Shown: piece by piece, positions 43,320 through 54,390 of the stretch
How the letters are laid out: each line of letters begins with the position of its first letter
Position numbering within the stretch: position 1 is the stretch's first letter
DNA from: Thereva unica
Lineage: Eukaryota; Arthropoda; Insecta; Diptera; Therevidae
NCBI GenBank assembly: GCA_949987705.1
Contig: OX465281.1
Coordinates: 141,098,876 to 141,162,875, forward strand
DNA length: 64,000 bases
Direction: 5' to 3'
The notes under the pieces: generated by a model
What the model saw: the letters and a program-made list of their open reading frames with translations, nothing else
Told to the model about the DNA's origin: nothing
Database searches by the model: none
Position numbers and translations under genes: made by a program

Positions 43320-43850
43320 TTTTTCGGTGTGTTAAAAACGAATCTGAGGTCAGAATTGACCCATCACCCTTAGATTTCGCCCCATCACCCCCCAAAGGGT
43401 CCAAATTTTACTTTATATAAAAATTCAAAATAAATATCTCTTTCTAGGTTTTTCGGTGTGCTAAGTACGATTCTGAGGTCATTATTTACCCATCACCTTT
43501 AGATTTCGCCCCAACACCCCCCAGTACCCCCCAAAGGGTCCAAATTTTACTTTATATAAAAATTCAAAATAAATATCTCTTTCTAGGTTTTTCGGTGTGC
43601 TAAGTACGATTCTGAGGTCATTATTTACCCATCACCTTTAGATTTCGCCCCAACACCCCCCAGTACCCCCCAAAGGGTCCAAATTTTACTTTATATAAAA
43701 ATTCAAAATAAATATCTCTTTCTAGGTTTTTCGGTGTGCTAAGTACGATTCTGAGGTCATTATTTACTCATCACCTTTAGACTTCGCCCCAACACCCCCC
43801 CCAGTACTCCCCAAAGGGTCCAAATTTTACTACAAAAATTAAATTTTCAG
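43320..43850. repeat. Left subterminal ~139-bp repeats of the CACTA-like element
   Basis: About four units, each with 'ttttcggtgtgctaagtac', 'gattctgaggtcatta', 'ccccaaagggtccaaat' and 'aaataaatatctctttctag'. Copies of 'ccaaattttac' fall at about 43401, 43540, 43679 and 43819, giving a period near 139. The outermost unit is most diverged and fuses with the terminal repeat. Confidence 0.92.
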
Positions 43851-44020
43851 TTAATAGAAGAATTTCGAGCTCATACAAGCGCAAATAGCAAAACCGTACA
43901 TTTCCCAAGTTTCCTTTCTATCATCTTTTGTATCTACTTTTGTAACTGGGACACCTCCCCGTGGTGAAGGCGGGCAACGGATCCTTCCGGCTAAGTTCCC
44001 AGGTGAGGGACAATGCCTTC

Positions 44021-45976
44021 ATGGCACAGGTATGCAAAAAGAAGTTTACGATGCAGGGGAGGGATACCCCAGTATCGGCGGCTGGTCAGGGTGGGAAAGC
44101 GGGCCCGCGGGCGTCGTCATCATGCGACCGTAGCTCTTCATTGGTTGGTGACTTGGCTTCTGGAGAGTTTAGGGCTACAAGAAAAACTCACGTTTGTGTT
44201 CAGGATACCGATGTTTTCTGTTACGTATGTGGAAATTTTGAAATTTTAAAATATCGCAGAAAGATATCCGAAACAAGTAAAGAGCTTTATTTTGCTTGTT
44301 TTAATATGTCAATACTGGACGAAGATAAACCATGGGTTCCTAAAATGATTTGCTGTCATTGTCTCACTATGATGCGACGATATAAAAAAAGTAAAAATAA
44401 AGAGGATCTTAAATTCATAGTTCCTACAATATGGCAAAGACCCAAATCAAAACAAAACTGTTAATTTTGCAAAATAGAAGTGAAGGGTTTCAACTCTAAA
44501 AATAAGTCTAAAATAAAATATCTAGACGTTTCTTCAGTTACAAGACCAACTGTTTCCGCAAAATCGAGCAGCAACATGAGAAGCACAAATCCTTCGACAG
44601 TAGATGATGATGACAAAATGGAAATTGATAGCCAGCCAGAAATTTTTATGGAAGTTGCTAACGACGAAGAGGAGGAAATCGAAGAAGTAGATTCTGATTC
44701 TGAAACCTGTGATTCAGAAGATAGTGATGGGGAATACAAGAGTAACCGACGAAGTAAAGGTATACAACTCTTTGATCAAATATCATTAAATAATTTTACA
44801 AGAAGGATAGGGGCCTCGAAAGAAATGGCAGAGTATATCGCTGCAGAATTTAAGAAGCGTGGTTTTCTCAAAAAAGGTACCACTTCATCTTTTTACAGAA
44901 ATAGAGAGAAGGATTTCAGGAAATATTTTACTGTAAGCGAGGACCAATCACTGGTTTATTGCACAGATGTTCAGGGTCTGATGAACGAACTAAAACCAAA
45001 TGTTTATGTCCCTGAACAATGGAGACTCTTTATAGACTCTTGTATTCGAAGTTTAAAAGCAGTACTTCTACATAACGGCAACACCTATGCCAGTATCCCT
45101 ATAGCCCATTCTACTATATTAAAAGAGGAATACGAAACAATAAAGTATGTTTTAGATCAAATAAAATACAAGGAGCATAACTGGAAAATATGCGGTGACC
45201 TGAAAATCATTACTATCATGTTAGGACAGCAGCCTGGATATACAAAATATCCATGCTTCCAATGCTTATGGGATAGTAGAGACCGTGGTAATCACTATAA
45301 AAAAAAAGATTGGGAGGTTAGAAAGAATCTAGCTAAAGGAAAATATAATGTCATTGAAGAACCCTTAGTCCATCATTCAAAAATACTGCTTCCGCCGTTA
45401 CATATAAAACTCGGGTTAATGAAGCAGTATGTAAAAGCCTTAGATAAGAACGGTCAGTGTTTTACATACTTGATAAGACAATTCCCTAATAAAAGCGAAG
45501 CAAAATTAAAAGAAGGCATTTTTGATGGGCCTGAAATTCGGAAGATGTTCCGGGATGAGAATTTTATATCAAAGATGACAAAAATAGAAAAGGCCGCTTG
45601 GCTTAGTTTTCATAATGCTGTTGAAAATTTCCTTGGAAACAATAAGAGCCCTAGTTATGTAAATCTTGTAAAAAAAATGGTAGAAAATTTAAAAAAAATG
45701 GGATGCCTAATGAACTTGAAGCTTCATTTCCTACATTCACATCTGGATTATTTTCCTGAAAATTTAGGTGATTACAGTGAAGAGCAAGGTGAACGTTTTC
45801 ACCAAGATTTAAAGGAGATGGAGAGGAGATACCAGGGTAGATGGGACGTAAATATGTTAGCAGACTATTGTTGGATGCTAAAACGAGAAACTACAACAGA
45901 CGATGAAAATTACCGTCGAAACCAACTTCACAGGTCATTTGAGGAAAAAAAGAATCGTTATCACCGTAAAAAATAG
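44021..45976 (+). pseudogene. CACTA-like element transposase candidate, one nonsense codon
   Basis: A single plus-strand frame to 45976 with one internal TAA at 44462-44464, at a position where related proteins have Cys-Tyr-Phe-Cys. The frame is open from 43961; the first ATG is 44021. Order: a Cys-rich module (FCYVCG, MICCHC, then NC-stop-FC), a 60-residue acidic stretch, and a core with FIDSCIRSLKAVLLHNGN (about 45030), GDLKIITIMLG followed by YPCFQCLWDSR (about 45190-45280), LLPPLHIKLGLMKQY (about 45390) and SEEQGERFHQDLKEMERRY (about 45776). The spaced D, D and E in these blocks could form a DDE site. I know the pattern from many insect genomes but cannot name the family with certainty. 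CACTA is inferred from the ends. The segment 43945-44150 is unusually GC-rich. Confidence 0.75.
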
Positions 45977-46169
45977 AAAAGGATTTTGATTTAGTAAAAT
46001 TTTGACCCGTTGAAACCTTGATTTTTACAGTTTTAGATAGGTGGGAGTATTTTGCATAGATTGCTGCCTTATTCATGAAAATATTTAATAGGGTTACAAA
46101 AATACAGGGTAATATGTAAACCTCTAACAAAAAAAATTCAAAACGCCCTAGCGGGGCGGGGGGGATACT

Positions 46170-46640
46170 AGGGGATGTTGCGGCGAAATATAAAGATGAT
46201 GGGTAAATTATGACCTCAGAATCGTACTTAGCACACCGAAAACCCTAGAAAGAGATATTTATTTTGAATTTTTATATAAAGTAAAATTTGGACCCTTTGG
46301 GGGGTACTGGGGGGTGCTGGGGCGAAATCTAAAGGTGATGGGTAAATAATGACCTCAGAATCGCACTTAGCACACCGAAAAACCTAGAAAGAGATATTTA
46401 TTTTGAATTTTTATATAAAGTAAAATTTGGATCCTTTGGGGGGTACTGGGGGGTGTTGGGCGAAATCTAAAGGTGATGGGTAAATAATGACCTCAGAATC
46501 GTACTAAGCACACCGAAAAACCTAGAAAGAGATATTTATTTTGAATTTTTATATAAAGTAAAATTTGGACCCTTTGGGGGTGCTAGGGCGAAATTTAAGG
46601 GTGATGGGTCAATTCTGACCTCAGATTCGTTTTTAACACA
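46170..46640. repeat. Right subterminal ~139-bp repeats of the CACTA-like element
   Basis: The inverted counterpart of 43320-43850, with about 3.5 units (copies of 'gtaaaatttgga' at about 46282, 46421 and 46558). Both ends thus carry arrays of the same unit in mirror order. Confidence 0.92.
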
Positions 46641-46711
46641 CCGAAAAACATACCGGAAGGTACTTCACCTTTTTGTATCAGGACTTCGATTTTTTTTGTG
46701 GTCCTGTGTTA

Positions 46712-47715
46712 TCTTACACATTTGATAAAGATGGGTTGCAGTTTCGTTTCGTCTTTTTTCGTTCATTGGATAAATAGTGTACTGCTCATAATATTCATCT
46801 GACTCGGATTTTTGTGTTAACATTGCCTTTTTTGGTATATTATCACAAATTTCATTGATTTTCTCCGCTTGATTGATTGTAAACCTATTCTTTCGTTTTT
46901 CATCGTCAATTTGTTGTTGATCAATCTCGTTACTATCACTTTTTTCATTAATTTTGTACAATTCGTTAACACTATTTGGTAAAATTATTTGACTGTATTG
47001 AGGATTGTTTCTTTTAAGCCATAATAATGCATTATTAAGTACCTTTCTCATATCAACTAATTTTTCCCATATGATTTTCGATTTAGATGCCAAACCTCTA
47101 ACTAATATAAAAAATTCTGGATCTGGATGTATGGGTTCGAAAGGATCACAAACTTTTTCCATAGTTTCGTTCATAGGTAATGGTAATGTAATGTTCTGCC
47201 TTTGACTTTTTGATTCATGCTTTTCCAAGGCATGTTTTTGTTCATTACTGGTTGCATTCGCTGAACAACTTGGAAAGCTTTTGCTCTTTGGATCAAAATT
47301 TTTTCGTAATCATTTAAAACTGATAGTTCTTGCGGTATAGGTCCTACAATGAGGTTATTCAATATGCATGTAGGAGGTATTTGATTCATACGATACTTTT
47401 TTAAACAATAATCGCAGATAAAGTCTGATGACTTATCTTTATTGTCAGCTGATCGTAAACGCAAATCTTCAATAGCAATTAACGTATCTACAATAATTTC
47501 ATCAGCTGTCAATGTGTTTTCGTTATTATCTTCAGCCGTTAATATTTCCACGCTACTCTTAGAAACTTCCCATTCAGCCGGACCAATTTCACTAGCTGTC
47601 AATGTATTTGCAGTCTCAGAACTTATATTTTCTACATCTGTTAGATGTTTTCTAAAATCTAGCCATGCTTTTGTATTGAGAGGATTTTTTAGATTCACTG
47701 CGTTACACGATTTTG
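46712..47715 (-). pseudogene. Helitron central region, frameshifted
   Basis: Two minus-strand frames. From 47715 to about 47210 it has FICDYCLKKYRMNQIP and TCILNNLIVGPIPQELSVL, the Helitron N-terminal Cys region that precedes Rep. After a one-base frame change near 47200-47225 it has HPDPEFFILVRGLASKSKI and then a Lys/Glu-rich linker to 46712, where the CACTA-like element begins. Thr-Ala-rich repeats (NTLTADEI, NTLTASEI) lie near 47500-47600. Confidence 0.85.
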
Positions 47716-49320
47716 GTACCCTCTTAACTGCTAGCTGGAATAAATAGGTAATGAGTCATAGATTAAATGTTCCAAACATATGTGGTATCCATCACGTCTA
47801 GTTTTCGAGGTAGGTGGTCTAGTCACGAAGTACGGATTTTATTAGATTTTTTTTAAATAGTTCATTTGTTAGGGGTTTTGACCTCTAACTAAATGTTAAC
47901 TCACGAAATTTTTTTAAAAAAAATAGTTTTTAGTGAGTAAAATATGTTAAAAAAAAGTTTCGTAAAATTGGTTGTACGCTACCCCTAAAATAACCCCCTA
48001 AAAACAGAAAATTCTGTTTTTGGCTAATATCTCCTAAACGGCAGGTCCTACCACAAAATATTATTTACAAAGTTTGTAGATCATGCGATTATCTACAAAA
48101 AAAAGTATTATGCATTTTCCCGTATGAATGACCGTTCATGAGATATCGCCGTTTTAAATATTTGAGATACTTATGTCCCCCTAATTCGCAACTTGTATAG
48201 GTAATCAGATGTTCGCTATATCCTCTTTTGGACCACGTGGCTAATATTTTCAGGGGTGATTCCTGGTTAGTTTTGGAGAAAAAAATTGTTCTAGAGAGGG
48301 GGCTAACCCCACTATCCACTAAGATACAGGGTGTTTACTAAAGAAAAAAATTTATTTTTTTAATATTTACTTAAACTTGAATAACTCCTAGACTAAGTAT
48401 CGTAGAGCAACGTAATTGGGTTCGTCTTTTAGGTAATTGTGCATTCTTTTATATGATATTAAGAACAGAATCTTGAGTGACTCCGTTTACACGATATTTA
48501 TGTTCAAAATATGACCAAAATGCTAAAATATTGGAATTTTTCTAAAAAAAAAAAAATGAAAAATATTGCGATTTTGATCACAGTTTTTAATTGCATATCT
48601 TTTAAACGGAGTCACTCAAGCTTCTGTTGCTCTACGATACTTAGTCTAGGAGTTATTCAAGTTTAAGTAAATATTAAAAAAATAAATTTTTTTGTTTTCG
48701 TAAACACCCTGTATCTTAGTGGATAGTGGGGATAGCCCCCTCTCTAGAACAATTTTTTCTCCAAAACTAACCAGGAATCACCCCTGAAAATATTAGCAGC
48801 GTGGTCCAACAGAGGATATAGCGAACATCTGATTACCTATACAAGTTGCGAATTAGGGGGACATGAGTATCTCAAATTTTTAAAACGGCGATATCTCATG
48901 AACGGTCATTCTTACGGGAAAATGCATAATACCATTTTTTGTAGATAATCGCATGATCTACAAACTTTGTAAATAATATTTTGTGGTAGGACCTGCCGTT
49001 TAGGAGATATTAGCCAAAAACAGAATTTTCTGTTTTTAGGGGTTATTTTAGGGGTAGCGTACAACCAATTTTACGAAACTTTTTTTTAACATATTTTACT
49101 CACTAAAAACTATTTTTTTTAAAAAAATTTCGTGAGTTAACATTTAGTTAGAGGTCAAAACCCCTAACAAATGAACTATTTAAAAAAAATCTAATAAAAT
49201 CCGTACTTCGTGACTAGACCACCTACCTCGAAAACTAGACGTGATGGATACCACATATGTTTGGAACATTTAATCTATGACTCATTACCTATTTATTCCA
49301 GCTAGCAGTTAAGAGGGTAC
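47716..49320. mobile_element. 1.6-kb near-perfect palindromic element
   Basis: Arms 47716-48412 and 48626-49320 are almost exact inverted copies, starting 'gtaccctcttaactgctagc'. The central ~210 bases pair partly. GTAC is present at both borders and could be a 4-bp TSD, or TA a 2-bp TSD with GTAC part of the ends. The element splits the Helitron protein, but the joined frame is off by one base, so the host also has a frameshift there or lost a base. Inside are words such as 'aagatacagggtgttt' and 'gaataactcctagac' that recur in a diverged copy at 51590-52130. No coding frame. Confidence 0.88.
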
Positions 49321-50640
49321 TCAATCTTTTTTTTCATTTTTAACGCAGTGTTATAAATGTCGTGAATGTTTTTCTGACAAAATAATTTTTCACAAGATAT
49401 ACATGAATGAATTGGGACATCTTTCGATTTTTTGTAAAAAGCTACAAATGCAGCTTCGTAATCACATAAAATTTTATCTTCATCTAACTCAATATTCTTA
49501 TTATCATGTTCCGTTGATGTTTGATTTTCTTTAATTTTAACATATTGACATTTCAAAAAATCTACATCGGCTGAATTCAAAGCGTCATCTATTTTCAATA
49601 TTGTTTCGTTTAGTAAAATTATATCATATACTAATTTTTTTATGTATCTAACATTTGGAAAGTGTGCAGATAAAATCAAAGTGGAAATAAAAGAGGTTTC
49701 ACACGTTTGAATATCTGCGTAGCAACTGTGAGGATGGCCTAGTTTTACAGGGTTTGAATGAGGAGCACAACATTTCTTTAAATTCTGTATGAATAAATTG
49801 ACATTTTTTATTGTAAGATCTTTTGTAGAATGCAGAAATTTTTCATAGTGATTTATTAAATACTTATCCTTTACTTTGCACAAATTTTCATCGCAGTTCC
49901 AAAACATTTTCGATTTTGTGTAAGCTACTGGAAGAACATTCATAAGTTTACCTGAATCATTTAAAGGGAGGGTAATAGATTTTTTCTCATTATCAGTCAA
50001 TTTCAACGGAGTGTCAAATTGTAGTCCCAACATGCTACTTTCATTGCCTACAATCGGTCCTATGGGAAAAGAACACTCTCGAGCCAGTTCCATATTTACT
50101 ACATCATCAATCGATTCTTTCAGAAGGGAACTATCTCCAGCCGAACCTATACTTTTTAGATCCTTAACGACGGTGCGCTTTAAATTGCGCTTATCTATTT
50201 CATGAACTGGATGAATATTCTTAGATTGAATATAATCAGCTTGGTATGTCGTATCCATGAAATATGCTTCAGAAGATACTCTATGTTTCGCGATTCCACA
50301 TAATGAAATCACTTTATCATCTATATCATCATGTTTTGCAGACTTCACTTTTTCGATATTCGTCTCTGATTTTTCATTTAAAGTTTGCAATGTTCTAAGT
50401 AATTTACAGCAGTATTGTTTTCGGCCAATCAAGCACCATTTTATAATTTTCCCAGCTTCGATGATGTTTTCCGTAGCCGTTCCTGCAGTTAATTTTTCTG
50501 ATAAATTTTGAACATATGTACATCTCAGTTTTTTGTTCGAGTTTGAAAGTGCTAAGTGTAGCTTTACTTTCAATTTGCTTTTTTCTGTTTGCTCTCATCT
50601 TGTTTTTTACCATTTTCTCCTTTCGCTTTTGATACGCTGT
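49321..50640 (-). pseudogene. Helitron N-terminal middle region
   Basis: A frame of about 420 codons from 50573 to 49321, the boundary of the palindrome. It includes Lys-rich sequence, a phrase CSFPIGPIVGNESS, several Cys/His residues (CCAPHSNPVKLGHPHSCYAD) and a CISCEKLFC pair near 49370-49340. I know no enzymatic domain for it. In Helitrons this lies between the protease and the CxxC region. It overlaps an alternative frame (KKQIESKATLSTFKLEQK) near 50404-50613, which indicates a frame change at about 50570. Confidence 0.7.
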
Positions 50641-50784
50641 TTTTTTATCATTTAGAATTTTTTCTTTATTATGAGCATAAAACTTTTTTGTTTTTTCTTT
50701 GTATTTCTTTTAGTTTCGATTTTATTATCACTTTCAAGAATTTCACATTGTTAAACTAAAAAAATTTCTTGAATGATTTTGTCA
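50641..50784 (-). repeat. Degenerate duplication of a Lys-rich coding segment
   Basis: The bases around 50620-50760 repeat those at 50825-50975 (for example 'cgcttttgatacgctgtttt' versus 'cgcttctgatgtgctgtttt') with about 15 percent difference. The duplication lies between the protease frame and the middle region and brings in stops. Confidence 0.75.
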
Positions 50785-51531
50785 TCATTTAATTGATTCA
50801 TTCGATGGCACTTCTGAATTTAATTTCTCCTTTCGCTTCTGATGTGCTGTTTTCTTATCATTTAGAATTTTTTCTTTGTTACGAGCATAAAATTTTTCTG
50901 CTTTTTCTCTGTTCTTGAGTCTTTCTGCTTCAATTTTATTTTTACTTTCAAGAGTTTCACAATGTTTTACTAAACATTTTTCTTGGATATCTTTTTCATC
51001 GTTCAATTGATTTAATGGCTGTTCCAAATTTGATAAATGGAGAATGTCCAGGTTAGATTCATCCTCACGAATTTCAACTGGAAATTCTTCTAGTAAATGG
51101 TTTTCCAGAATATTTAACAAATGATTTCGCATTAAGCTGTGCTGATACCTGATGAATATAGGATTTTTACCGTGTAACAACGAAACTGCAAAAGCAATTG
51201 CAAAAACACCACAATCCAAGAAATTAGGTTGCTGTTGAACATTGCAAAAAACTATTGATCTTTCGGTCAAACTTGGATACAATTTTTGTACAATCAGTTT
51301 CTGTTCATTTGTTAAGAAACCTAAATTGAATGAATCATACACATACAGGATTTGTGTATCAAAATAAATACAGATCCAGTGATTAATACTGTGTATTATC
51401 TGAATATGGCATTCACCTGGTGGTACAGGTTTTATTCTTTCCAGATTTTGCAAAATTACAGTGTCGTAAGGTAGTACAGGAAAAATAGTAAAAATAGCGG
51501 AAATGATTGGGTACAGGCTGAAAATTGGCAC
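50785..51531 (-). pseudogene. Ulp1-like (C48) cysteine protease domain of the Helitron
   Basis: A minus-strand frame of 248 codons with the SUMO-protease catalytic order: HWICIYFD (His), YVYDSFN (Asp), FCNVQQQPNFLDCGVFAIA (Gln and Cys). A Lys-rich tail of the type KNREKAEKFYARNKEKIL follows. Ulp1-like proteases are known as extra domains in several DNA transposon groups, where they may cleave ubiquitin-like modifiers. The true N-terminus is not visible, as the frame starts in degenerate sequence near 51531. It is upstream and in the same orientation as the Helitron central region, so it is its N-terminal domain or a captured gene. Confidence 0.82.
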
Positions 51532-51589
51532 GGAGCTTCCTTTTAGGGTTCTTAATAAGGAGTTATAAAGTCTACCGATTTTCTACCCC

Positions 51590-52130
51590 GGGAACCTTTC
51601 TTTCTAGGGGTTTTAGGGTCAAAATTTCTATTTTTTGCAAATGCATCTGAAACCGTAAGTCCTATCACAAAAAATGTTCACAAAGTTTGTAGCTCATACG
51701 ATTTTCTACAAAAAATGTTATTATACATTTTCCCGTACGTATTGCCATTCATGAGATATTACCGTTTTAAAGATTTAAAATATTCATATGAACTCATTCA
51801 CGACTTGTATAGGTTTTCCGACGTTCAAGTTGGACTACTTTTCTAATTTTTTCAGGGGTCATTCCTGGATGTATTTGGAGGAAAAATGTGTTCTAGATAG
51901 GGGGCTAACCACTAAGATACAGGGTGTTCGCGAAAAAACAATGTCTTTTTTTGTCATTTATTTAGAGTTGAATAACTCCTAGACCAATTATCGTAAACCA
52001 ATATACCTAGACTCATCTTTTAGGTCAAAGTGTATTCTTTTATTTGATATAAAGATCTGGAACTTGAGTTGCTCCGTTTAGAAGATATGTCGGTTCAAAG
52101 CATGAGCGAAATGTTTAAAAGCCTAATGAT
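51590..52130. repeat. Diverged half-copy of the palindromic element
   Basis: This follows the left arm of 47716-49320 from about 48050 to 48500 in order and orientation: 'cacaaagtttgtag', 'cattttcccgta', 'catgagatat', 'aggggtcattcctgg', 'taagatacagggtgtt' and 'gaataactcctagac'. Identity is clearly lower than between the arms of that element. A second arm is not evident here. Confidence 0.8.
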
Positions 52131-52385
52131 ATTTTTTATTCAATTTAAAGTATATTTTCTGTTTTTTTTTTTTACCAAATGGTCCAAATTGGAATTGGAA
52201 ATTACATCTAAATTATGTCAGATAGTAATTAAAAAAGGAGAAAATAAAATTAATTATTCGAGTTGTAATATAATTTTGCCTGGGTTTTCCGATTAAATGC
52301 CATTATTTTTAAGAATGAAATAAATAGGTGCAGTTCATTGGTATTATTTTATATTTTATACAGGGTGTATAAGTTAAAGTGTCAA

Positions 52386-52800
52386 AGCGAAATGGTAATC
52401 CGCCCCCTTGAGATGGCCGCCATGGACCAAACGATATATTGAGTATACTATATTGCTTACCGTGTTCTACTCATCATACCCTTTCATTTGATACCTGTGT
52501 CGAAAGGGTTCTGAAGAAACTGGTAACCCGCTCTCTTGAGGTGGCCGCCATTGACCAAACGATATATTGAGAATACTATATTGCTTATTGCATTCTACTT
52601 ATCATACCCTTTCATTTGATACCCATGTCGAAGGGGTTCTGAAGAAATGTTACCCCGCCCTCTTGAGATGACCACCATGGACCAAAGGATATATTGAGTA
52701 TACTATATTGCTTATGGTGTTCTACTTATCATACCCTTTCATTTGATACCGATGTCGAAGGGGTTGTGAAGAATATATTAAGCCGCGCTCCTGAGACTTC
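52386..52800. repeat. Satellite array B (about 3 units)
   Basis: Three to four units of the ~125-bp satellite, with 'accaaacgatatattga' as the variable block and 'cataccctttcatttgatac' in each. It follows a 'tacagggtgtataag' word at 52360. Confidence 0.92.
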
Positions 52801-52975
52801 AGCCATGGATCTAACGGTATATTGAGTATACCATATTGCATTGTCATCGGAGCTGAAGCTGTGTGCAAAATTTCAGGGTGATCGGGTAACCGAAAGTATT
52901 CAAAAAATCGATTGCAAGATTTGTACCGGACAAACAGACAGAAAGGAAAGCGAGCTAATAAAAACGTTTTAAAAA
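52801..52975 (+). repeat. Tail module of array B
   Basis: Closely matches 8810-8960: 'gctgtgtgcaaaatttcagg', 'gcaagatttgtaccggac', 'aaacagacagaaaggaaag', 'cgagctaataaaaacg'. The same order (array then tail) at two loci defines one composite repeat. Confidence 0.88.
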
Positions 52976-53014
52976 ACAAAATTTTGACTTTGGCGTATCA
53001 TAACTCTGGACTTT

Positions 53015-53165
53015 GGTGTGTTGATACCTTGACTTTTACAGTTTTAGATAGGCGGGAGTATTCTACGTAGTTTGCTGGCTTATTCATGAAAATATTTAAT
53101 AGGGTTACAACAATACAGGGTAATATGTAAACCTCTACCAAAAAAAACTTCAAAACGCCCTAGCG
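53015..53165 (+). repeat. Fragment matching the CACTA-like element 3' region
   Basis: About 150 bases match 46007-46155 (for example 'cttattcatgaaaatattta' and 'caaaacgccctagcgg'), which lies just after the transposase gene of the CACTA-like element. This is a second, decayed trace of that family. Confidence 0.8.
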
Positions 53166-53439
53166 GCTAAACCGTTACGATTTTCCCCCACCCACCAATA
53201 CGATTTTTTATTCGCCTATCCAAGACCTATCAACAGCCAAGCGCATTGACACTTTAATTGATACACGATGTATTTTAATATTTTATTTTTTTCGTGTAAA
53301 TAGATTTTTTCTTAATTAATCTGTTTTCAAACCAAGCGAAAGATTATTTTTAAAAAAATCAAGTTCAATAAATAATGAAAATAAAAGATTTCGTCCGCCT
53401 AAATTCGATGTTAATGAAAAATTTCTTTCCATGGACTGG

Positions 53440-53660
53440 TAGGACTATTTTTCTGTGTTCAACTGAAGAGCTGCTCACGGGCTGCTCGCGAGCCCAGTTA
53501 GCTCTTTTGGAGTCACACGCTCGCGAGCTCGAGCAGCAGCAAGAATAAAGATTGGGCTCGCTAGCGCTCGCAAGCTTTTTTTTAATGGCTCGTGCTCGCG
53601 AGCCAAAAATGAGCAGTGAGCTGTTTTGTGAGCGCTCGCTCGCGAGCATTTCCGTACCCT
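53440..53660. mobile_element. hAT-like end with GCTCGCGAGC motif cluster
   Basis: Contains at least five near-copies of gctcgcgagc and ends at 53660 with 'catttccgtaccctg', which on the minus strand reads as a CAGGGTACGG hAT-type terminus. Dense palindromic words near a CAGGG end are a common hAT subterminal layout. No transposase or opposite end was found, so it is either a non-autonomous or a truncated copy. Confidence 0.55.
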
Positions 53661-54390
53661 GCCATAAAATAAAGAAAAATAACAATTGCATCTATGAAAA
53701 ACTATAAATAGTGATTTTTACTTTTTTTCTATCGCTTTATATAAGAAATTAAAAAGATTCGTCCAATCGTTCTTTCTAGGTAGACAGTGTAACAATTTTG
53801 TTGAATGAAATAATAAATGTATGAAATTTGCACAGTCTTAAGACTATATTTAGAAAAGTCATACATTTTGAATATAATTTGTGAAAAATAAGAGAGTTAT
53901 TGCAAAATTGGAATTTTCAAATTGGACAGATTTGTCATTGTTTTGACTGAAAAAGCACTGATTTACAAATCCAAATTTCTCAATGAAAGAACAAAATTAA
54001 ATTATGAAAAAATAAAAAAAATGCACGAAATCTTATAATAAAAGCCATACTATGCACCTGCAATTTTTGTTGAATAAGGAATTCCAGTAAATTAACTGAA
54101 GTCGAAACAAACTATTAGTCAGTCTAAAAAAATTAAATAATTTACGATTATTTGTCAACACTTCAATTATGAACACTTGTTTCGAATTACACAATAACTT
54201 TTTGAATGCTTATAATGACTGAACATCTTTCGACACAAAAATTTTCGCCTTCTTAAATAGTTCAAAAATTTTGGTTAGGAAAAAATGCCGGTTAGGAAAA
54301 CGATTTTTTTAATATACAGTAGCAGAGTTTGAAAAAGTGAATTGGTGTGCCTTTATTGCGGGGGATCCATTTTTTCTTATATATATTATA
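53661..54390. other. Non-coding, unassigned
   Basis: AT-rich, without open frames. The word 'gccggttaggaaaacgattt' at about 54289 recurs at about 61647, a hint of a dispersed repeat that I cannot delimit. Confidence 0.5.

Larger units (their letters stand above)
43259..46708 (+). mobile_element. CACTA-like DNA transposon
   Basis: A 3450-bp element with inverted ends starting 'cacaggaccac' and extending inward for over 100 bases, flanked by TTA at 43256-43258 and 46709-46711. CAC-starting ends and a 3-bp TSD are hallmarks of CACTA (EnSpm). Removing the element and one TTA leaves the Helitron reading frame continuous (codons for Lys-Ile then Ile-Asp-Gln), which fixes both borders. Inside each end are tandem ~139-bp repeats in opposite orientation, and between them a transposase-like gene with one stop codon. 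Confidence 0.85.
41527..51531 (-). mobile_element. Second Helitron (minus strand), nested and truncated
   Basis: One Helitron protein can be followed from 51531 down to 41527 on the minus strand: Ulp1-like protease, Lys-rich repeats, a long central region, Zn-binding segment and HUH Rep. It is cut by a palindrome (47716-49320) and a CACTA-like transposon (43259-46708), and it ends before the helicase. A short copy of the same family lies at 61908-62088. Helitron termini (TC, CTRR) were not identified. Confidence 0.85.
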
